Of a stretch of 64,000 nt of DNA, positions 1-9,082 are shown piece after piece. The DNA is taken from NCBI RefSeq assembly GCF_009380165.1, contig NZ_WHUF01000001.1, forward strand, positions 62,001-126,000, given 5' to 3'. Made by a program: the position numbers and the translations under genes. The number at the start of each line of letters is the position of its first letter. The stretch's first letter is position 1. The notes beneath the pieces are model-generated. The model was not told where the DNA came from, did no database searches, and saw only the letters and a program-made list of their open reading frames with translations. The stretch is from Rugamonas rivuli. Lineage in GTDB: Bacteria; Pseudomonadota; Gammaproteobacteria; Burkholderiales; Burkholderiaceae_D.

Positions 1-1
1 G

Positions 2-1462
2 GTGGCCGGCGCCAACCGCGCGCACACCGAAATCTACCAGCTGCTCACCTGGATCAACGCCAGCTTCTCGCCGTCGCGCATCGATGCGCTGGTGCGCGAC
101 ATCCACGCCCGCCACGCCGCACTGGACCGCCAGTTCGCGCAGCTGGAGATGGCGACCCAGAACGACCCGGCCGAGCGCCGTTTCGTCGCCCAGTCGCAGG
201 CGGCGTACGCCCTGTACGTGAAGGCGACTGCCGATGTCATCGAGTTGAGCATGGCCGACCAGTCGATGGCGACCAACGCCATGTCCAAGGCCGAGCGGGG
301 CTTCGACGTGGTGGCGAAGCGCCTGGAGGAGTTGTCGCGGCTGGAGCAGTCGCTCAGCGCGCGCGCCTACAGCGACGCGGAGGCCGAGTTCAAGACCTTG
401 TCGACGGTGATGCCGTCGGTGGTGGTGCTGTCGATCACGCTGTCGCTGCTGGTGACGATGGCGGTGCGGCGGGCGCTGTTGAAGGAGGTCGGCGAGATCG
501 GCGCGGCCGCCCTCGATCTGGCCGAGGGCAACCTGACCGTGAAGAACCGCGTCTACGGCAAGGATGAAATCGCCGAGACGGCGCGCGCGCTGGACACCAG
601 CATCCGCAATCTCAACACCACGCTGAAGACGATACTGGCGTCGGCGCAGTCGATCGACACGGCGTCGCGCGAGATCGCGCTGGGCAATGTCGACCTGACC
701 CAGCGCACCGAGGCGCAGGCCACCACGCTGGAGGAGGCCAGCAGCTCGATGCAGGAGCTGAGCGCCACCGTCACCAAGACGGCCAACAACGCGCAGCTGG
801 CCAACCAGCTGGCGCGCTGCGCCACCAACTTCGCGGTGCGCGGCGGCAGCGTGGTGCAGCGGCTGGTGGTGACGATGGCGGCGATACGCGGCAGCTCGCG
901 CAAGGTGGTGGAGATCGTCGGCGTGATCGACGGCATCGCCTTCCAGGCCAATCTGCTGGCCTTGAACGCGGCGGTGGAGGCGGCGCGCGCGGGCGAGCAT
1001 GGCGAAGGCTTCGCGCAAGTGGCGGACGAGGTGCGCAACCTGGCGCAGCGCTCGGCCGTGGCGGCGCAGGAGATCAAGGCCTTGATCGCGGAGTCGGTGG
1101 CGGAGATCGAGGGCGGCAGCCGTTCGGTGGAGGAGGCCGGCAGCAGCATGGCGGAGATCGTGGCGTCGGTGCAGCAGGTGGGGGACATCATCGGCCAGGT
1201 CAGCGCGGCCAGCGCGGAGCAGGCGCAGGGCTTGCAGGGCATGCATCAGGCCATCGTCGAGATGGATCAGGTGACGCAGCAGAAGCTGGCGCTGGTCGAA
1301 CAGGCCGCCAGCGCGGCGTCGAGCTTGCAGCGGCAGGCGGTCAACTTGTCGGAGGCGGTGGCGATGTTTAAACTGGACGAGGGCATGGAACCACCGCCGC
1401 CCAAACTGCCCGCAGGCACCCCACGCGTGGTGCGCCTGCGGCTGGCGTCGGTGCGCAATTGA
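2..1462 (+). CDS. Methyl-accepting chemotaxis protein, 5' end cut by window edge
   Basis: This is the C-terminal 486 residues of a chemoreceptor. The first membrane segment and probably part of the ligand domain lie outside the window. What is visible is a helical periplasmic region (about residues 1-130), a second membrane segment (about 135-155), a HAMP linker (about 155-210) and a long methylation/signalling coiled coil. The conserved hairpin tip is present ([21 protein letters not shown]) but the following stretch reads [15 protein letters not shown], where most family members have [14 protein letters not shown]. There is no C-terminal CheR-tethering pentapeptide; the protein ends in a basic tail. 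The gene is convergent with the next one, 5 bp away. The family call is secure; the ligand is unknown. Confidence 0.93.
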   Translation: MAGANRAHTEIYQLLTWINASFSPSRIDALVRDIHARHAALDRQFAQLEMATQNDPAERRFVAQSQAAYALYVKATADVIELSMADQSMATNAMSKAERGFDVVAKRLEELSRLEQSLSARAYSDAEAEFKTLSTVMPSVVVLSITLSLLVTMAVRRALLKEVGEIGAAALDLAEGNLTVKNRVYGKDEIAETARALDTSIRNLNTTLKTILASAQSIDTASREIALGNVDLTQRTEAQATTLEEASSSMQELSATVTKTANNAQLANQLARCATNFAVRGGSVVQRLVVTMAAIRGSSRKVVEIVGVIDGIAFQANLLALNAAVEAARAGEHGEGFAQVADEVRNLAQRSAVAAQEIKALIAESVAEIEGGSRSVEEAGSSMAEIVASVQQVGDIIGQVSAASAEQAQGLQGMHQAIVEMDQVTQQKLALVEQAASAASSLQRQAVNLSEAVAMFKLDEGMEPPPPKLPAGTPRVVRLRLASVRN

Positions 1463-1467
1463 ACTGA

Positions 1468-1884
1468 TCAGGCTTTCTGTGCGCTCGACCAGCGGTCGCC
1501 GGATTGGCGCAGGTATTTCTTGGCGACGTAGCCCCAGGGCATGGCGATCGGGATGATGATCACTGCCAGGCATTGCACGAATATTTCCATCGTGCCGGCG
1601 TCCAGCGTGCCGGAGCGCCATGCGGGCAGGACGACGACCAGCGTCCAGATGATCTTCCACGACAGTTCCCACAACAGCACCGGCAGCATCTGCAAAGGAT
1701 AGCGCACGCCCAGCGCGCACAGTGCGCCAAACGCCGCCAGCATGCAATTGACCACGCCGCCCATCAGGCTCCATGGCTTGTCGTGATGGAGCACGCCAGG
1801 CCAGATGACCAGGCCCAGACCCACAGCGATAATCAGATACACGGCTCTCAGCATATACAGACGTACCAACGAAACTTCGTTCAT
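1468..1884 (-). CDS. Small multi-pass membrane protein of unknown function
   Basis: A 138-residue hydrophobic protein with about four predicted membrane segments (roughly residues 10-28, 38-60, 68-88 and 98-120) and a short basic C-terminus. I do not recognise the family. It is the last gene of a three-gene minus-strand set, after an ArsR-type regulator and a membrane-anchored coiled-coil protein, with a 26 bp gap to the latter. This suggests co-transcription and autoregulated expression, but no function can be assigned. Confidence 0.75.
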   Translation of the reverse strand: MNEVSLVRLYMLRAVYLIIAVGLGLVIWPGVLHHDKPWSLMGGVVNCMLAAFGALCALGVRYPLQMLPVLLWELSWKIIWTLVVVLPAWRSGTLDAGTMEIFVQCLAVIIIPIAMPWGYVAKKYLRQSGDRWSSAQKA

Positions 1885-1910
1885 TTGTGGCTCCAGGTGG
1901 TGGTAGGGGA

Positions 1911-2168
1911 TTACTCGACTTCTTTCAAAATCTTTTCGATCGCCGTGACGCGCGATTTCAACTCCGACAAAGTGGCATCCATGGACGCCAGCGAGGCAGC
2001 GGCCTCGGTATGCGCGGCGACAGCCTTCTCGGCAATCACGCGATACGCTTCCTCGTGGGCGAAGCGCAGCTTGGCCTGCTGGATCGCGGAGAAATGCCGC
2101 ATCGCCGCGATGATCACGATCGCCAGCAGGGGGAGGCAGATCGTCAAAAGATATACATGCTCAGCCAT
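1911..2168 (-). CDS. Membrane-anchored coiled-coil small protein
   Basis: An 85-residue protein with one N-terminal membrane segment (about residues 5-23) followed by a charged, Ala/Glu/Lys-rich helical region that looks like a coiled coil to the end (…SRVTAIEKILKEVE). The layout resembles phage-shock PspB-like or other small scaffold proteins, but there is no specific match I can claim. It starts 8 bp after the ArsR-type regulator stops, so the two are almost certainly co-transcribed. Confidence 0.75.
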   Translation of the reverse strand: MAEHVYLLTICLPLLAIVIIAAMRHFSAIQQAKLRFAHEEAYRVIAEKAVAAHTEAAASLASMDATLSELKSRVTAIEKILKEVE

Positions 2169-2176
2169 AATTGCCT

Positions 2177-2509
2177 CTATTGTTCAGGGTTGTTGGACAG
2201 CGACTTGACCGCCTCGGCGATCAGGGCCGGAGTCAGTTCGAAGTCGAAATTGCTCACGTCAAAATAGTTCAGCGCCTTGCCGTCCTGCGACAGCTCCATC
2301 TGGCTGACGACCAGGCCGGCGTCCTCCAGCTTCTGCAAGTGCAGATGCAGCAAGGGCCGGCTGATGCCCAGTTCGCGCGCCAACTGGCTGACATAATTGC
2401 GCCCACCAGACTTCAGCATCGCAACGATGCGCAGACGGTGCGGGTTGGACAGCGCCGCAAGCATGCTCAACAATTGATCTCCGCTGGGAGTAGGCGTTTT
2501 CGATTTCAT
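2177..2509 (-). CDS. ArsR-family winged-helix transcriptional regulator
   Basis: A DNA-binding regulator of about 110 residues. It shows the typical ArsR/winged-helix pattern: LLSMLAALSNPHRLRIVAML, then the recognition helix region YVSQLARELGISRPLLHLHLQKLEDAGLV. I see no cysteine cluster such as CxC, so metal sensing is not indicated. The start chosen is the ATG opening MKSKTPTP; an upstream ATG at 2548 would add 13 residues. It heads a minus-strand operon with two small membrane protein genes and faces a third small membrane protein gene on the plus strand, so the 98 bp between them probably holds its operator. Confidence 0.85.
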   Translation of the reverse strand: MKSKTPTPSGDQLLSMLAALSNPHRLRIVAMLKSGGRNYVSQLARELGISRPLLHLHLQKLEDAGLVVSQMELSQDGKALNYFDVSNFDFELTPALIAEAVKSLSNNPEQ

Positions 2510-2607
2510 GTGTAAAGAATATCTGACATATGAAATGAAGTCAAACATAAATTCAAGTTGCCAAATCGGCTAGAATGAACCGGTCGAACCGACCTGACCG
2601 GATTCCC

Positions 2608-2985
2608 ATGACACTGCTGCTTTATTTTGCCGCCTCGCTTGCCGTCGCCCTCGGCCTGGCTCACTCCATCCTCGGTGAGCGCTATATCCTGATCCGTCTG
2701 TTCCGGCGCGATAATCTGCCTCAGGTGCTGGGCGGTACCAGTTTCACCATCGGCACGCTGCGCTTTGTGTGGCACGAAACCACCGTCGTGCTGTGGGGCT
2801 TCGCCGCGCTGCTGATTCAACTGGCGCAGGATTGCCTGACCGCGACGAGCGCCGCGCAAACGCTGGGCTGGACGCTGATCGTTGCCGGCGTGCTGCCGCT
2901 GGTGTTCACGCGTGGGCGACACATATCCTGGCTGGCGCTGCTCATCATCGGCGGCATCGCACTGGCGCGCGCGGCGCAGGCATAA
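2608..2985 (+). CDS. Small membrane protein of unknown function, divergent from ArsR gene
   Basis: A protein of about 125 residues with four hydrophobic segments; its C-terminus reads WLALLIIGGIALARAAQA. The ATG at 2608 puts the first membrane segment right at the N-terminus; an ATG at 2575 would add 11 polar residues, and neither has a strong Shine-Dalgarno sequence. It is transcribed away from the ArsR-type gene and may be part of the same regulon. It ends next to the terminator of gcvP. I do not recognise the family. Confidence 0.75.
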   Translation: MTLLLYFAASLAVALGLAHSILGERYILIRLFRRDNLPQVLGGTSFTIGTLRFVWHETTVVLWGFAALLIQLAQDCLTATSAAQTLGWTLIVAGVLPLVFTRGRHISWLALLIIGGIALARAAQA

Positions 2986-3019
2986 AAAAACGCAGGCCGA
3001 ACCGGATGGTTCGCCTGCG
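2984..3019 (-). terminator. Rho-independent terminator of the gcv operon
   Basis: Arms at 2991-3003 and 3008-3019 form a stem of about 12 bp with one bulged base, and on the minus strand it is followed by seven T residues (2984-2990 read in reverse). It lies 49 bp after the gcvP stop. On the plus strand the T-rich tail is weak, so it mainly serves gcvP, though it may also block read-through from the convergent membrane protein gene. Confidence 0.85.
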
Positions 3020-3067
3020 TTCTTCAGACAGCGCGGCGAACCGCGCGTCCCTCAGTTACTTACACGC

Positions 3068-5962
3068 TTACTCGTAGTCGCTCATCGGCGCGCAGCCGCA
3101 GAACAGGTTACGGTCGCCGTAGACGTTGTCGGCGCGGCCGACCGGCGGCCAGTACTTCTGCTTGCGCAGCGACGGCACAGGGTAGGCCGCCACTTCGCGG
3201 CTGTACTTGCGCTCCCACTTGTCGGCGGTCAGCACCTCGGCGGTGTGCGGCGCGAATTTCAGCGGGTTGTCCAGCTTGTCGAACTCGCCGCTTTCAACCT
3301 TGGCGATCTCGCCGCGGATGGCGATCATCGCATCGATGAAGCGGTCCATCTCGACTTTCGATTCGCTTTCGGTCGGCTCGATCATCAGCGTGCCCGGAAC
3401 CGGGAAGCTCATGGTCGGCGCGTGGAAGCCGAAGTCCATCAAGCGCTTGGCCACGTCTTCGTTGCTGATGCCGGTGGCATCCTGCAGCGGACGCAGGTCG
3501 ATGATGCACTCGTGCGCCACCAGGCCGTCGTGGCCCGAGTACAGCACAGGGAAGTGCGGCGACAGGCGGCGCGCGATGTAGTTGGCGTTCAGGATCGCGG
3601 TTTCGGTCGCGGCGGTCAGGCCTTCCGCGCCCATCATCGCGATGTACATCCACGAAATCGGCAGGATGCTGGCCGAACCGTACGGCGCGGCGCTGACCGA
3701 ACCGATGCCGGCGTTGTCGCGGATGTAGCCGTTCGAACGCTGGTTAGGCAGGAACTTCGCCAGGTGCGCGCCGACGCCGATAGGACCGACGCCTGGGCCG
3801 CCACCACCGTGAGGAATGCAGAAGGTCTTGTGCAGGTTCAGGTGCGAGACGTCGCCGCCGAACGAACCCGGCGCCGCAACGCCGACCAGCGCGTTCATGT
3901 TGGCGCCGTCGATGTAGACCTGGCCGCCGTGGCCGTGGACGATTTCGCACAGTTCCTGGATGCCTTCTTCGAACACGCCGTGGGTCGATGGGTAAGTCAC
4001 CATCACGCAGGCCAGGTTCTTCGAGTGCAGTTCAGCCTTGGCTTTCAGGTCGGCCAGGTCGACGTTGCCGCTGGCGTCGCAAGCGGTGACGACCACCTGC
4101 ATGCCGACCATGTTGGCCGATGCCGGGTTGGTGCCGTGCGCCGACGATGGAATCAGGCAGATGTTGCGATGGCCTTCGCCGCGCGACTGGTGGTAAGCCT
4201 GGATCACCAGCAGGCCTGCGTACTCGCCCTGCGAACCGGCGTTAGGCTGCAGCGACACGGCGGCGTAGCCGGTCAGCGCGCACAGCATCTCTTCCAGCTG
4301 CGAGATCATTTCGCGGTAGCCCACGGTCTGCGCGTCCGGCGCGAACGGGTGGATGTTGGAGAACTCAGGCCACGTGACCGGGATCATTTCCGAGGTCGCG
4401 TTCAGCTTCATGGTGCACGAACCCAGCGGGATCATGGTGCGGTCCAGCGCCAGATCCTTGTCCGCCAGGCTGCGCAGGTAGCGCAGCATTTCGGTTTCGG
4501 AGTGGTAGCGGTTGAAGACCGGGTGGCTCAGGTACTCGCTGGTGCGCGACAGCGCAGCAGGGAAGGCCTGTGCAACGGCAGCTTCCACGCCGTCGAAGTC
4601 CGGGCCGTGGGCCGGGCCGCCGACAGGGTGGGCGAACACGGTCCACAGCAGCGCGATGTCTTCGCGGCTGGTGGTTTCGTCCAGCGATACGCCGACGTGG
4701 GTGGCGTCGATCACGCGCAGGTTGACGCCGTGCGAGTGGGCCGATGCATGCAGCTGCTCGGCGTTCTTGACGGCCACGGTCAGGGTGTCGAAGAAGGTGT
4801 CGTTGGTGACGGTGTAGCCCAGCGTCTTCAGGTTAGCGGCCAGCACGCCGGTGTAGCGGTGCACGCGCTGGGCGATTTGCAGCAGGCCTTTCGGGCCGTG
4901 GTAGACGGCGTACATCGACGCCATCACCGCCAGCAGCACCTGCGCGGTGCAGATGTTGGAGGTGGCTTTTTCGCGGCGGATGTGCTGCTCGCGGGTTTGC
5001 AGCGCCAGACGGTAAGCCTTGTTGCCTTGTGCGTCGATGGTGACGCCGACCAGGCGGCCGGACATGCTGCGTTTGAATTCGTCGCGGGTCGACAGGTAGC
5101 CTGCGTGCGGGCCGCCGAAGCCCAGCGGTACGCCGAAGCGCTGGCTGTTACCGACGACGACGTCCGCGCCCCATTCGCCCGGAGGCGTCAGCATGGTCAG
5201 CGCCAGCAGGTCGGCGGCGACGACAACCATCGCGCCCTTGGCCTTGACCGCTTCAACGCCGGCCTTGTAGTCGCGCACCACGCCGTTCACGCCTGGGTAC
5301 TGCAGCAGCACGCCGAAGCAGTCGCCGACGGCGGACAGTTCGGCCGGGTGGAAGGTCTTCACTTCGATGCCCAGCGGCTTGGCGCGGGTTTCGACCACTT
5401 CGCGGGTTTGCGGCAGCACGTCGTCGGCCACGTAGAAGGTCAGCGATTTCGATTTGCCCACGCGCTGGATCAGCGTCATGGCTTCAGCGGCGGCGGTGCC
5501 TTCGTCCAGCATCGACGCGTTGGCGATGCCCATGCCGGTCAGGTCGGTGATGGTTTGCTGGAAGTTCAGGATCGCTTCCAGGCGGCCTTGCGAGATCTCC
5601 GGCTGGTACGGGGTGTAGGCGGTGTACCAGGCCGGGTTTTCGAAGATGTTACGCAGCACCACGCCAGGCGTGACGGTGTTGTAGTAGCCCTGGCCGATCA
5701 GCGACTTGAGCACCTTGTTCTTCGAGGCGATCTTCTTCAGCTTGGACAGCGCTTCCTGTTCCGGCATCGGCTGCGAGTACGCGCCCAGCGGCAGTGCACC
5801 TTTGTTGCGGATATTGGATGGGACCAGTGCGTCGATCAGGGCTGCGCGCGAGGCGTAGCCGAGTACCGACAGCATGGCTTCCTGTTCTGCGGCGTCAGGG
5901 CCGATGTGGCGGGCGATGAAGGCGTCGCGGGCTTCGAGTTGGGTCAGGCTGGTGCGGGTCAT
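3068..5962 (-). CDS. gcvP: Glycine dehydrogenase (decarboxylating), P protein
   Basis: P protein of the glycine cleavage system. It uses pyridoxal phosphate to decarboxylate glycine and passes the aminomethyl group to the lipoyl arm of GcvH. At 964 residues it is the usual length for the single-chain bacterial form. The cofactor-binding lysine is in [14 protein letters not shown] (Lys712), and the N-terminus carries the typical RHIGP motif. It is the last gene of gcvT-gcvH-gcvP, 101 bp after gcvH. That gap contains a terminator-like hairpin that may lower gcvP transcription relative to gcvH. Expression is expected to respond to glycine through the riboswitch ahead of gcvT. Confidence 0.98.
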   Translation of the reverse strand: MTRTSLTQLEARDAFIARHIGPDAAEQEAMLSVLGYASRAALIDALVPSNIRNKGALPLGAYSQPMPEQEALSKLKKIASKNKVLKSLIGQGYYNTVTPGVVLRNIFENPAWYTAYTPYQPEISQGRLEAILNFQQTITDLTGMGIANASMLDEGTAAAEAMTLIQRVGKSKSLTFYVADDVLPQTREVVETRAKPLGIEVKTFHPAELSAVGDCFGVLLQYPGVNGVVRDYKAGVEAVKAKGAMVVVAADLLALTMLTPPGEWGADVVVGNSQRFGVPLGFGGPHAGYLSTRDEFKRSMSGRLVGVTIDAQGNKAYRLALQTREQHIRREKATSNICTAQVLLAVMASMYAVYHGPKGLLQIAQRVHRYTGVLAANLKTLGYTVTNDTFFDTLTVAVKNAEQLHASAHSHGVNLRVIDATHVGVSLDETTSREDIALLWTVFAHPVGGPAHGPDFDGVEAAVAQAFPAALSRTSEYLSHPVFNRYHSETEMLRYLRSLADKDLALDRTMIPLGSCTMKLNATSEMIPVTWPEFSNIHPFAPDAQTVGYREMISQLEEMLCALTGYAAVSLQPNAGSQGEYAGLLVIQAYHQSRGEGHRNICLIPSSAHGTNPASANMVGMQVVVTACDASGNVDLADLKAKAELHSKNLACVMVTYPSTHGVFEEGIQELCEIVHGHGGQVYIDGANMNALVGVAAPGSFGGDVSHLNLHKTFCIPHGGGGPGVGPIGVGAHLAKFLPNQRSNGYIRDNAGIGSVSAAPYGSASILPISWMYIAMMGAEGLTAATETAILNANYIARRLSPHFPVLYSGHDGLVAHECIIDLRPLQDATGISNEDVAKRLMDFGFHAPTMSFPVPGTLMIEPTESESKVEMDRFIDAMIAIRGEIAKVESGEFDKLDNPLKFAPHTAEVLTADKWERKYSREVAAYPVPSLRKQKYWPPVGRADNVYGDRNLFCGCAPMSDYE

Positions 5963-6019
5963 GATTTGTCAGGGCCAAAAAGGATGCGGATTGCCGGCGC
6001 GGGGCGCAGGCAAAGATGG

Positions 6020-6053
6020 GCAAAAAAGCAAAGGGCCAGCGTGCTGCTGGCCC
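6020..6053 (-). terminator. Terminator-like hairpin between gcvH and gcvP
   Basis: Arms GGGCCAGC (6033-6040) and GCTGGCCC (6046-6053) make an 8 bp perfect stem, followed on the minus strand by TTTGCTTTTTTG. It is 11 bp past the gcvH stop and 58 bp before the gcvP start, so it would act inside the operon as a partial terminator or mRNA 3' stabiliser. Confidence 0.7.
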
Positions 6054-6063
6054 TCTCGCGGAA

Positions 6064-6444
6064 TTACGCTTCGGTGGTCTTGCCGTAAGCGGCGGCGTCC
6101 AGCAGGCCGTTGATCGCGGCGGCGTCGGCCGGCTTGATCTTGAACAGCCAGTTGGCGTAAGCGTCGGCGTTGATCGATTCAGGCGCGTTGACCACGTCGT
6201 CGTTGACGGCGACTACTTCGCCGGCGATCGGCGCGTAGATGTCGCTGGCTGCCTTGACCGATTCCACCACGGCGGCGTCGTCGCCGGCGCCGAAGGTTGC
6301 GCCCACTTTCGGCAGTTCGACGAAGACGATATCGCCCAGCGCATCCTGTGCGAACTCGGTGATGCCGACGGTGACGGTGCCGTCAGCTTCAGCGCGTACC
6401 CATTCGTGGGATTCGGTGTACTTCAGGTCGGCAGGAATGTTCAT
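6064..6444 (-). CDS. gcvH: Glycine cleavage system H protein (lipoyl carrier)
   Basis: The lipoylated shuttle protein of the glycine cleavage system, carrying the aminomethyl intermediate from GcvP to GcvT. It has 126 residues, normal for the family. The lipoyl attachment site is Lys64 in [15 protein letters not shown], and the N-terminus has the usual YTESHEWV motif. It sits between gcvT (36 bp upstream) and gcvP. A Shine-Dalgarno-like GGAG lies ahead of the ATG. Confidence 0.98.
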   Translation of the reverse strand: MNIPADLKYTESHEWVRAEADGTVTVGITEFAQDALGDIVFVELPKVGATFGAGDDAAVVESVKAASDIYAPIAGEVVAVNDDVVNAPESINADAYANWLFKIKPADAAAINGLLDAAAYGKTTEA

Positions 6445-6480
6445 GTAAGGCTCCAGAAGGGTAGTTAGGTGATACGAAAA

Positions 6481-7614
6481 TTAAACAGCCAGGATTTTAC
6501 CGTTGCGCACGAACGGCAGCTTGACCACCGACGCGGCCAGTTTCTTGTCGCGGATCTCGACGTGCACGGTGTCGCCGACGGCCACGCCGTTCGGCACGCG
6601 GGCCAGCGCGATCGCCTGCTGCATCGACGGGCTGAAGGTGCCGCTGGTGATCTCGCCGGTGGCGTCGGTGCCCGCTACGACCACCTTCTGGTGGGCGCGC
6701 AGCACGCCGCCTTTTTCGCGCAGGATCAGGCCCACGAACTGGGCGTTCTGGCCCATCGCTTGCAGCGCCGATTTGCCGATGAAGTCGCGCTCGGACACCA
6801 GGTCGATGGTCCAGGCCAGACCGGCGTCCAGCGGGTTGACGGTCTCGTCCATGTCCTGGCCGTACAGGTTCATGCCGGCTTCCAGGCGCAGCGTGTCGCG
6901 CGCGCCCAGGCCGGCCGGCTTGACGCCGGCGGCGACCAGCGCGTTCCACAGGTTCTCGGCCTGTGCGGCGGCGACGCCGATTTCAAAGCCGTCTTCGCCG
7001 GTATAGCCGGTGCGGGCGATCATCGCCTCGCCGAAGGTTGGGCTTTGCGCGAAGGCGACGTTGAACGGCTTCATGTCGGCCGTGCCTTCTTTCGATTCAG
7101 GGATGACTTCCCACACCTTGGCGCGGGCGTTCGGGCCTTGCACGGCGATCAGCGCCATCGGGGCGCCTTCTGCGGTGTCGCCGTCGCGGCGCTGGGTGAT
7201 GGTCAGGCCGGCGTTGGTGGCGGTGTTCTGCTGCTGCATCCAGGCCACGTCTTTTTCGGCGGTGCCGGCGTTGACGACCAGGCGGAACCAGCTCTCGTTG
7301 ATGAAGTAGACGATCAGGTCGTCGATGACGAAGCCTTGCGGGTTCAGCATGCACGAGTACAGGGCCTTGCCCGATACCTGCAGCTTGTCGACGTTGTTGG
7401 CCAGCAGGCCGCGCAGGAAGCCGCGCACGTTGTCGCCCTTGATGTCGACCACGCACATGTGGGCGACGTCGAACATGCCGACGTCGGTGCGCACGGCGTT
7501 GTGTTCTTCGATCTGGGAGCCGTAGTTGACCGGCATGTCCCAACCGCCGAAGTCGACCATCTTGGCGCCGGCGGCGCGGTGGGCATTATTGAGTGGGGTG
7601 GCTTTGAGCGTCAT
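6481..7614 (-). CDS. gcvT: Glycine cleavage system aminomethyltransferase, T protein
   Basis: T protein: moves the methylene group from the aminomethyl-lipoyl arm of GcvH to tetrahydrofolate, releasing ammonia. It has 377 residues. The N-terminus ([27 protein letters not shown]) and the Asp-containing sequence near the folate site are typical. I chose the ATG opening MTLKATPL because GAGGA lies just upstream; an in-frame ATG at 7629 would add MDRGI. It is the first gene of the operon and follows a tandem glycine riboswitch about 80 bp upstream, whose aptamers should switch expression on when glycine is abundant. Confidence 0.97.
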   Translation of the reverse strand: MTLKATPLNNAHRAAGAKMVDFGGWDMPVNYGSQIEEHNAVRTDVGMFDVAHMCVVDIKGDNVRGFLRGLLANNVDKLQVSGKALYSCMLNPQGFVIDDLIVYFINESWFRLVVNAGTAEKDVAWMQQQNTATNAGLTITQRRDGDTAEGAPMALIAVQGPNARAKVWEVIPESKEGTADMKPFNVAFAQSPTFGEAMIARTGYTGEDGFEIGVAAAQAENLWNALVAAGVKPAGLGARDTLRLEAGMNLYGQDMDETVNPLDAGLAWTIDLVSERDFIGKSALQAMGQNAQFVGLILREKGGVLRAHQKVVVAGTDATGEITSGTFSPSMQQAIALARVPNGVAVGDTVHVEIRDKKLAASVVKLPFVRNGKILAV

Positions 7615-7696
7615 AATTCCTCGGTCCAAATCGAATAGGGGTTAACAGAACATACAAGGAAACGCTAAACAAAAGCTGATTCCACAATGATCGCAG

Positions 7697-7944
7697 ACCC
7701 CTCTGTCCTTGGTACCTGAGAGATTACGGGAGGAGGCTGGCTCCTGGTTCCCGTGCGCCCCTTCGGTGGGCCGCCGGCTTGCGCCGCGACCGCTCTCCAG
7801 AGTTGGTCCAGTTGGCATCCCGTCGCATTGAACAATACGACGGCCGCGCTGGTCCCTTGATCGGTCCTTTTGCCTGAGAGTTTTTGGGTAGTGCCCCTTC
7901 GGCGGCTGCGCTGGCGAATTCGCTCGCAACCCTCTCCCGATCAA
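7697..7944 (-). promoter_or_regulatory. Tandem glycine riboswitch controlling gcvTHP
   Basis: Read on the minus strand, two glycine aptamers follow each other. The first (about 7944-7860) has GGGAGAG, CGCCGAAGGGGCA and CTCAGGCAAAAGGACC. The second (about 7805-7697) has CTGGAGAGC, CACCGAAGGGGC and CTCAGGTACCAAGGACAGAG. These are the conserved core blocks of the gcvT RNA family in the usual two-aptamer layout. About 80 bp separate the second aptamer from gcvT, enough for an expression platform. No T-run terminator is obvious there, so control may be at translation start. Confidence 0.95.
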
Positions 7945-7952
7945 GACTCGGG

Positions 7953-7981
7953 AATATATGTCAGAAGCACCTTATTGTCAA
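7953..7981 (-). promoter_or_regulatory. Sigma-70 promoter of the gcv operon
   Basis: On the minus strand there is a perfect -35 TTGACA (7976-7981), a 17 bp spacer and -10 TATATT (7953-7958). The predicted transcript would begin near 7945, directly at the first riboswitch aptamer, which supports the call. Confidence 0.85.
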
Positions 7982-8092
7982 TCTGAAGCCTGTTTTCAGG
8001 GGCATCGCCCCCGCGCACGAATGAAATGCAATAATAAGGCTTGAAAAACAACTATTTGCTAGAATAAATCATACTTATTCGAGAGCCCAGTT

Positions 8093-8653
8093 ATGAGCCA
8101 AGATTCCACTACTTACGAGGGCCACGCGTGGTTCACCCTGTCCGGCGATGTCAACAGCGACATGGTCCGCCGCGTCTTTGACGCCGTGGCCGACATGACG
8201 GAGGACCGCATCACCACCGCGCACATCCTGATCCAGTCGAACGGCGGCTACGTCAGCGACGGCATTTGCCTGTACAACTACCTGAGCAAGCTGCCGATCA
8301 AGATCGTTACCTACAACGCCGGCGCGGTGGCCTCGATCGCAGTGATCCTGTTCCTGGCCGGGGCCGAGCGCTACGCCAGCGACACCGCACGCTTCATGGT
8401 GCACAAATCGCACGCGAGCGCGCCGCACGGCGCCCGCCCCGACGCGCTGCGCATCATCGTCGAAGGCTTGCAGGCCGACGACGCCCGCACCGAACAGATC
8501 CTGCGCGATCACGTGCAGTTCACCGACGAGCACTGGCGCACGCACGAGTACTCGGACCTGCACCTGACGGCGGCCGAAGGCTTGAAAGTGGGGATGGTCG
8601 ATGCGGTGAAGGATTTCGTGCCGCCGCGCGGACAGCGGGTGGCCAATATCTGA
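8093..8653 (+). CDS. ClpP-fold serine protease-like protein, stand-alone
   Basis: A 186-residue protein of the ClpP/crotonase-like fold. The core shows ILIQSNGG-V-DG, then NAGAVASIAV with the candidate nucleophile Ser81, ARFMVHKS with His104, and SDLHLTAAEGLKVGMVD where Asp155 aligns with the ClpP catalytic Asp. A full triad is therefore possible. There is no N-terminal propeptide and no adjacent clpX or clpA, unlike housekeeping clpP. It more resembles the accessory ClpP-like proteases seen alone in many Proteobacteria. It is transcribed divergently from the gcv riboswitch. Shine-Dalgarno GAGAG lies 7 bp before the ATG. Substrate and partner ATPase are unknown. Confidence 0.85.
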   Translation: MSQDSTTYEGHAWFTLSGDVNSDMVRRVFDAVADMTEDRITTAHILIQSNGGYVSDGICLYNYLSKLPIKIVTYNAGAVASIAVILFLAGAERYASDTARFMVHKSHASAPHGARPDALRIIVEGLQADDARTEQILRDHVQFTDEHWRTHEYSDLHLTAAEGLKVGMVDAVKDFVPPRGQRVANI

Positions 8654-8664
8654 CGTCGGAACCT

Positions 8665-8686
8665 GGCGCCGCGGCGCTGCGGCGCC
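8665..8686. terminator. GC-rich hairpin between convergent genes
   Basis: Perfect 8 bp arms GGCGCCGC (8665-8672) and GCGGCGCC (8679-8686) with a 6-base loop. It lies between the convergent ends of the ClpP-like gene and the 67-residue gene. No T-run follows on either strand, so it may be an RNA-stabilising or Rho-assisted end rather than a classical terminator. Confidence 0.45.
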
Positions 8687-8720
8687 GGAGGATGGCACCG
8701 CAGGGACCGCGCTTGCCTAT

Positions 8721-8924
8721 CTAGCGGTCCTTGTTGCCGGACTGCTTGTTGCCGTCGTTTTTGTGGCTTTGACGGCCGGCTTCCACATGCTGCTCATGGG
8801 TGCCGCCCTGCGTGCCGCTGCTGCTGCCGCGCGAAGCGCCGGACGAACCCTTGTCGCCCGACTGCTTGCTGCTGCCGGGGCTCTGGCCCTGCTTGCTGCC
8901 ACTACCTTTTTGATTCGAGTTCAT
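8721..8924 (-). CDS. Small Gly/Ser/Gln/Lys-rich hydrophilic protein
   Basis: A 67-residue, highly polar, low-complexity protein with no hydrophobic segment (starts MNSNQKGSGSKQGQSPG). The C-terminal half contains EQHVEAGRQSHKN, faintly like the KGG-type stress protein motif (…KGG-A-H), but the match is too weak for a family call. It has a good Shine-Dalgarno sequence (AAGGAA) before the ATG, which supports expression. It is likely intrinsically disordered, with a possible desiccation or general-stress role by analogy only. Confidence 0.6.
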   Translation of the reverse strand: MNSNQKGSGSKQGQSPGSSKQSGDKGSSGASRGSSSGTQGGTHEQHVEAGRQSHKNDGNKQSGNKDR

Positions 8925-9082
8925 GTCTATTCCTTTGCGAAAGTGAAAGAACGTGCTCGCCAGAACCGCGCCGGTACTTGCATTCCGTCGCGTTTTTGGT
9001 ATCGCAATGATGCGTGTTCGATCCCCTGATCGCTATCGGAATTCGTCTAGGTGGCATGTAGGAGCATGCCTTGCTGCTCCCC

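Noticed and set aside
2882..6088. Very long open frame antisense to gcvP (1068 codons)
   Set aside because: High-GC codon bias in gcvP keeps the opposite strand open. The translation is rich in Arg, Val, His and Gly with no domain pattern, while the gcvP frame is fully conserved.
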